A stretch of 8,968 nt of DNA from Flemingiibacterium sp964603455 (lineage in GTDB: Bacteria; Bacillota; Clostridia; Oscillospirales; CAG-272): the NCBI GenBank assembly GCA_964603455.1, contig CAZRVL010000082.1, positions 1 through 8,968 on the forward strand, in the 5' to 3' direction. A program made the translations under genes and the position numbers. The notes beneath the pieces were generated by a model. That model was not told where the DNA came from. It searched no databases and saw only the letters and a program-made list of their open reading frames with translations. Of the stretch, positions 6,927-8,968 are shown in pieces. Numbering within the stretch: position 1 is the stretch's first letter; every line of letters begins with the position of its first letter.

Positions 6927-6981
6927 CAGCTTGGAATGACCGTGGTATCCCAACCCCTTTTGCGACAAATCGCTTTGCCGC
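6899..6981 (-). ncRNA. Putative small RNA of about 83 nt upstream of asd, family unknown
   Basis: The start is predicted 7 nt after a perfect TATAAT, at the G of 6981, and the end at the T run after the terminator hairpin. Three hairpins follow one another on the minus strand. The first (6962-6981, or 6958-6985 with four further flanking A-U pairs) closes on a GCGA tetraloop of the GNRA type. The second (6931-6953) has a 7-bp stem with loop ACCACGGUC. The third is the terminator. In hairpins 1 and 2 the plus strand would have an A-C mismatch where the minus strand has G-U, so pairing favours a minus-strand RNA. A linker AAAAGGGG separates hairpins 1 and 2. I see no start codon with a ribosome site. 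It could alternatively be an attenuated leader of asd, though asd has its own promoter downstream. I recognise no known RNA family. Confidence 0.6.
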
Positions 6982-6987
6982 AAAATA

Positions 6988-7016
6988 ATTATATCACAAA
7001 ATCATCTATTTGTCAA
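6988..7016 (-). promoter_or_regulatory. Sigma-A promoter of the putative small RNA
   Basis: TTGACA (7011-7016) and TATAAT (6988-6993) on the minus strand are separated by exactly 17 bp, a second perfect consensus promoter 139 bp upstream of the asd promoter. The hairpin series begins at the predicted start site, which is why the region reads as an independent transcription unit. Confidence 0.88.
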
Positions 7017-7207
7017 TATCTATAACTAAAATTATTACTTATTGCTATCTACATTTTTTTAGTAATAGCTATTATAATAAACATACAGCTATCATAAAAA
7101 AGATCAACCAGTTTTTGATATTTCGAGAATATGTGTTTCGATTTATGATATTTTAATGCACCAAAAACGTTTAAAACTGCAAAATTTACGAAAGGTATGG
7201 TCAAAAA
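7017..7207. other. AT-rich divergent intergenic region before the XRE gene
   Basis: No gene is supported here. It holds a 12-bp perfect palindrome TAATAGCTATTA at 7063-7074 that overlaps a TATAAT at 7073-7078 on the plus strand, but no good -35 lies 16-18 bp upstream. TTTCGA occurs twice in direct orientation at 7121-7126 and 7136-7141. Either could be an operator of the adjacent XRE protein, but this is only suggestive. AAAGG at 7191-7195 is a weak, distant ribosome site for the XRE gene. Confidence 0.4.
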
Positions 7208-7534
7208 ATGAGTATAGATTACAATCTTATAGGAACACGCATTAAAAAATGCCGCACCGCAGCTCACCTTACGCAGGAGCATCTCGCAGAAAAGCTCGGA
7301 GTTTCGGTCGGTTATGTCGGTCAAATGGAGCGAAATCTCACAAAACCGAGCCTTGAAATGCTCTCAAGACTCAGCTCAATCTTCGGATGTGAAATTTCAT
7401 ATCTTCTTGACGGCAGCATCGTCGAGAGCGATGACTATTTGGAAGCCGAACTGAAACGCAAATTTTCAAAGCTCGATAAAAGTCAGCGCAGACTCGTCAT
7501 CGGATTTATCGACCTGCTCTGCACGACAAAATGA
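7208..7534 (+). CDS. XRE-family helix-turn-helix transcriptional regulator
   Basis: This 108-residue protein has a single N-terminal Cro/CI-type HTH at about residues 8-64. The sequence LTQEHLAEKLGVSVGYVGQM (21-40), then ERNLTKPSLEML, is the standard HTH_3 pattern. The C-terminal 40 residues are a short charged helical tail (ELKRKFSKLDKSQRRLV) with no recognised sensor domain. Stand-alone proteins of this size and layout are common in gut Clostridia and are usually autoregulators, but the target is not known. The ATG at 7208 is the only sensible start, since the ATG at 7197 stops within four codons. The ribosome site is weak (AAAGG, 12 nt away). The stop lies 2 nt from the stop of the converging AraC remnant. 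Confidence 0.88.
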   Translation: MSIDYNLIGTRIKKCRTAAHLTQEHLAEKLGVSVGYVGQMERNLTKPSLEMLSRLSSIFGCEISYLLDGSIVESDDYLEAELKRKFSKLDKSQRRLVIGFIDLLCTTK

Positions 7535-7536
7535 CA

Positions 7537-8156
7537 TTATGTCAATATTGTGGCCTTCTTTTCATCCATTTTCTTCCATTGCTTCGGTGTCATGCCAGTC
7601 TCGCGTTTGAAAATTTGAATAAAATACGAATAATTGTCAAATCCGCTGCGTATCGAAGCCTCGGTCGCGGGAATGCCGGCTGAAAGCAGTGACTTCGCGG
7701 CGGCGATTTTTTCTTCAATATGTATGCGCCGAGTGTAGTGCCGGTCTCGCGTGAAAATGTCCGCGAAAGGTATTCGCGTGAGACGTAAAGTGCCTTCGCG
7801 ACCTCATCTGTCTTGCGTATATCGGCAAGATTTTCATTTATATACAAAAAAGTTTTATCAATCAGCTCCGAAACACCAACATTCTGAACCGAATTATGCA
7901 GATCATCAAAAACATCATTCACATCGCTCAGAGTATATAGAAAATCTGCTATCAATATCAGCTCGGAATTCGGCGAATCCGTTTCATAAAGTTCTATCGC
8001 TTTTTCCATTCTCGATACACATTTATCAAACACTGAGATCGGCAACACCAATTTATTTTGCTGCCCGAACGGTCGATCGTTAAAACAACGAAGCATACGT
8101 TTATCGTCAAATGATAGAAAATCTTCTTTTATTTGCTGTATTTTGGGTGCATTCGT
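7537..8156 (-). pseudogene. AraC-family transcriptional regulator, frameshifted and lacking its N-terminus
   Basis: Two frames together encode the C-terminal three quarters of an AraC regulator. The first runs from about 8150 to about 7713. It contains the end of the sensor domain (KIQQIKEDFL, LPISVFDKCVSRMEKAIELY) and the first HTH (TDEVAKALYVSREYLSRTFSRETG). The second continues to the TAA at 7537-7539 with KIAAAKSLLSAG and the second HTH (IRSGFDNYSYFIQIFKRETGMTPKQW). One A added to the A6 run at 7707-7712 (minus strand) joins them seamlessly as YILKKKIAAAKSLL. Coding continues upstream of the ATG at 8096 and reaches a stop at 8157-8159, and no start is present. Typical proteins have about 280-290 residues, so about 80 N-terminal residues are absent. 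The frameshift could be a sequencing error, but the 5' truncation is not explained that way. Confidence 0.82.
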
Positions 8157-8157
8157 C

Positions 8158-8824
8158 TATGGAACAGATTCAAAGATAGTCGAGCTTAACGAAGATTTTA
8201 CAATTTCAACACATATCGAATCGGAATAAACTGTTGACGTTCTCACAAAGCTCTCGAAACTGTTCTACAAAAATGAAGGACCTCGGCTCTGCCATGACGC
8301 AACGAGCAAGGTTCGCAAGGATCGGTGCCCGAAGAGCCGCGTACTTTTTTGAAGCAATGCAGGTCAACGATCTGGTGAATCCCGATTTCAATATGCGAAA
8401 TATGGCAGATGAATTTGGAGTTTTGCCGCTCCCGAAGTACGATGAAACACAGGAAGAATACCGTACGGTAGTTGACGGCGGCGCATCAGTCATGGTCGTT
8501 CCGACGACCGCGAAAAATCTCGAAATGATCGGCGCATTGACAGAAGCGATGAGTGCGTATTCCTACAGCGATGTAATACCGGTATACATCGGTGTCGCGA
8601 TCGAGCAAAAAGGCACTCGCGATGAAGAATCAATAAAAATGCTGCGCGAGATACTCGATTCGAGAGTCATTGACTTCGCATATCTCTACAACGGCTGGGA
8701 CGGTTGGGTCACGAAGCTATCGAAGATCATCCGCGATGAAAACACCGTTGTTTCAACGATCAAATCGCAGTTCGAGGCAGTCACCGCCCACTATGAGAGC
8801 GTAATAGATTTTCTCACCGAATAA
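8158..8824 (+). pseudogene. ABC-transporter extracellular solute-binding protein (family 1), 3' remnant with stop and frameshift
   Basis: The clear part is the C-terminal domain in the frame ending at TAA 8822-8824: NMRNMADEFGVLPLPKYDETQ, VVDGGASVMVVPTTAKN, then YNGWDGWVTKLSKIIRD and a helical tail, as in large clostridial family-1 sugar-binding lipoproteins. A preceding piece is in another frame from about 8158: YGTDSKIVELNEDFTIS, an in-frame TAA at 8227-8229, then TVDVLTKLSKLFYKNEG, ending at TGA 8350-8352. The change of frame lies between about 8281 and 8350; the T6 run at 8345-8350 is one candidate. The family usually has about 450-550 residues with a lipoprotein signal, so more than half is missing. 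No permease genes follow. The neighbouring AraC remnant is the kind of regulator often paired with such transporters. Confidence 0.82.
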
Positions 8825-8839
8825 AATTTACAATTAATT

Positions 8840-8878
8840 AAAATATCCCCGTGAAGTCAAGCTTCACGGGGATATTTT
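8840..8878. terminator. Bidirectional intrinsic terminator
   Basis: A perfect 17-bp stem (8840-8856 with 8862-8878) with a 5-nt loop and a GC-rich core (CCCCGTGAAG) is flanked by A4 on the left and T4 on the right. It can end transcription from both sides: the solute-binding protein remnant on the plus strand and the rubrerythrin gene on the minus strand. Confidence 0.92.
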
Positions 8879-8889
8879 CGTTAGTTTTA

Positions 8890-8968
8890 TTACTTCTTTT
8901 CGCCGAAATATCTGTTGAGCAGACCTTCGAATGCCATGCCGTGTCGTGCCTCGTCACGTGCCATTTCG
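8890..8968 (-). CDS. Rubrerythrin-family protein, C-terminal end only
   Basis: Rubrerythrins are cytoplasmic non-haem diiron proteins that reduce hydrogen peroxide in anaerobes. Only the last 25 codons before TAA 8890-8892 are in the window. They read EMARDEARHGMAFEG, then LLNRYFGEKK. The E-x-x-H in DEARHG is the second diiron-ligand motif of the family, and the LLNRYF ending is typical of clostridial rubrerythrins. The rest lies beyond the right edge, so whether a rubredoxin domain is N-terminal or absent cannot be seen. The bidirectional terminator follows 12 nt after the stop. Confidence 0.85.
   Translation of the reverse strand, partial: EMARDEARHGMAFEGLLNRYFGEKK

Noticed and set aside
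6899..6985. T-box leader for asd
   Set aside because: ACCACGG resembles part of the T-box sequence, but the full AGGGTGGNACC motif, the matching CCCT-type strand in the terminator, and a Stem I of sufficient length after the promoter are absent.
5931..7025. Long plus-strand open frame opposite asd (about 364 codons)
   Set aside because: It is antisense to a well-supported asd gene, shows no protein-family features, and runs through the small RNA terminator and both minus-strand promoters.
7050..7078. Plus-strand sigma-A promoter for the XRE gene using TATAAT at 7073
   Set aside because: No hexamer close to TTGACA occurs 16-18 bp upstream; too weak to annotate as a promoter.
7532..7544. Palindrome TGACATTATGTCA between the converging XRE and AraC genes as a terminator
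   Set aside because: With a workable loop the stem is only about 4 bp, AT-rich, and lacks a proper T run; more likely chance.
8206..8493. Minus-strand open frame opposite the solute-binding protein
   Set aside because: Antisense shadow; the plus strand carries recognisable binding-protein motifs.

Overview
The window looks like a draft or metagenome-assembled contig from an anaerobic Firmicute of class Clostridia, probably close to Oscillospiraceae/Ruminococcaceae. The grounds are the gene order (RpiR regulator, HI0933-type flavoprotein, cmk, plsC, ispH on one strand), AGGAGG-type ribosome binding sites, near-consensus sigma-A promoters, a rubrerythrin gene and moderate GC with AT-rich gaps. 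A run of 10 N inside purD marks an assembly gap. The taxonomic placement is inference.

Bases 1-6812 are almost entirely one minus-strand gene train. In transcription order it is: asd (aspartate semialdehyde dehydrogenase), purD (split by the N gap), an RpiR/SIS regulator, an FAD flavoprotein of the HI0933/YhiN/BaiN family, cmk, plsC, and ispH running off the left edge. Four junctions are tight: asd/purD has a 6-nt gap, rpiR/flavoprotein a 1-nt gap, cmk/plsC a 4-nt overlap. The three junctions with room (purD/rpiR, flavoprotein/cmk, plsC/ispH) each hold a small cluster of 16-bp palindromes near TGCAAC-N4-GTTGCA. These are spaced 31-32 or 41-42 bp apart and start at the stop codon of the gene before them. 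This repeat family is the most unusual DNA-level structure in the window.

The gap 6813-7207 separates the train from a plus-strand XRE gene. It holds a consensus promoter for asd (TTGACA-N17-TATAAT). Upstream of that is a second perfect TTGACA-N17-TATAAT promoter, three consecutive hairpins and an intrinsic terminator. Together these read as a separate small RNA gene of about 83 nt that I cannot assign to a known family.

The right end (7208-8968) is accessory and decayed. A small intact XRE regulator (plus) converges on an AraC-family regulator (minus) that has a one-base frameshift in an A6 run and no N-terminus. Head to head with it is the C-terminal remnant of an ABC-transporter solute-binding protein (plus), with an in-frame stop and a frameshift. 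The two broken 5' ends meet near 8150-8160, as expected if one deletion removed the divergent promoter region of a sugar/oligosaccharide uptake locus. A strong bidirectional terminator and the last 25 codons of a rubrerythrin (minus) close the window.

Functionally the minus-strand genes are housekeeping: amino-acid precursor (asd), purine (purD), CMP recycling (cmk), phospholipid (plsC) and isoprenoid (ispH) synthesis, with an RpiR-type sugar-phosphate sensor in the middle.
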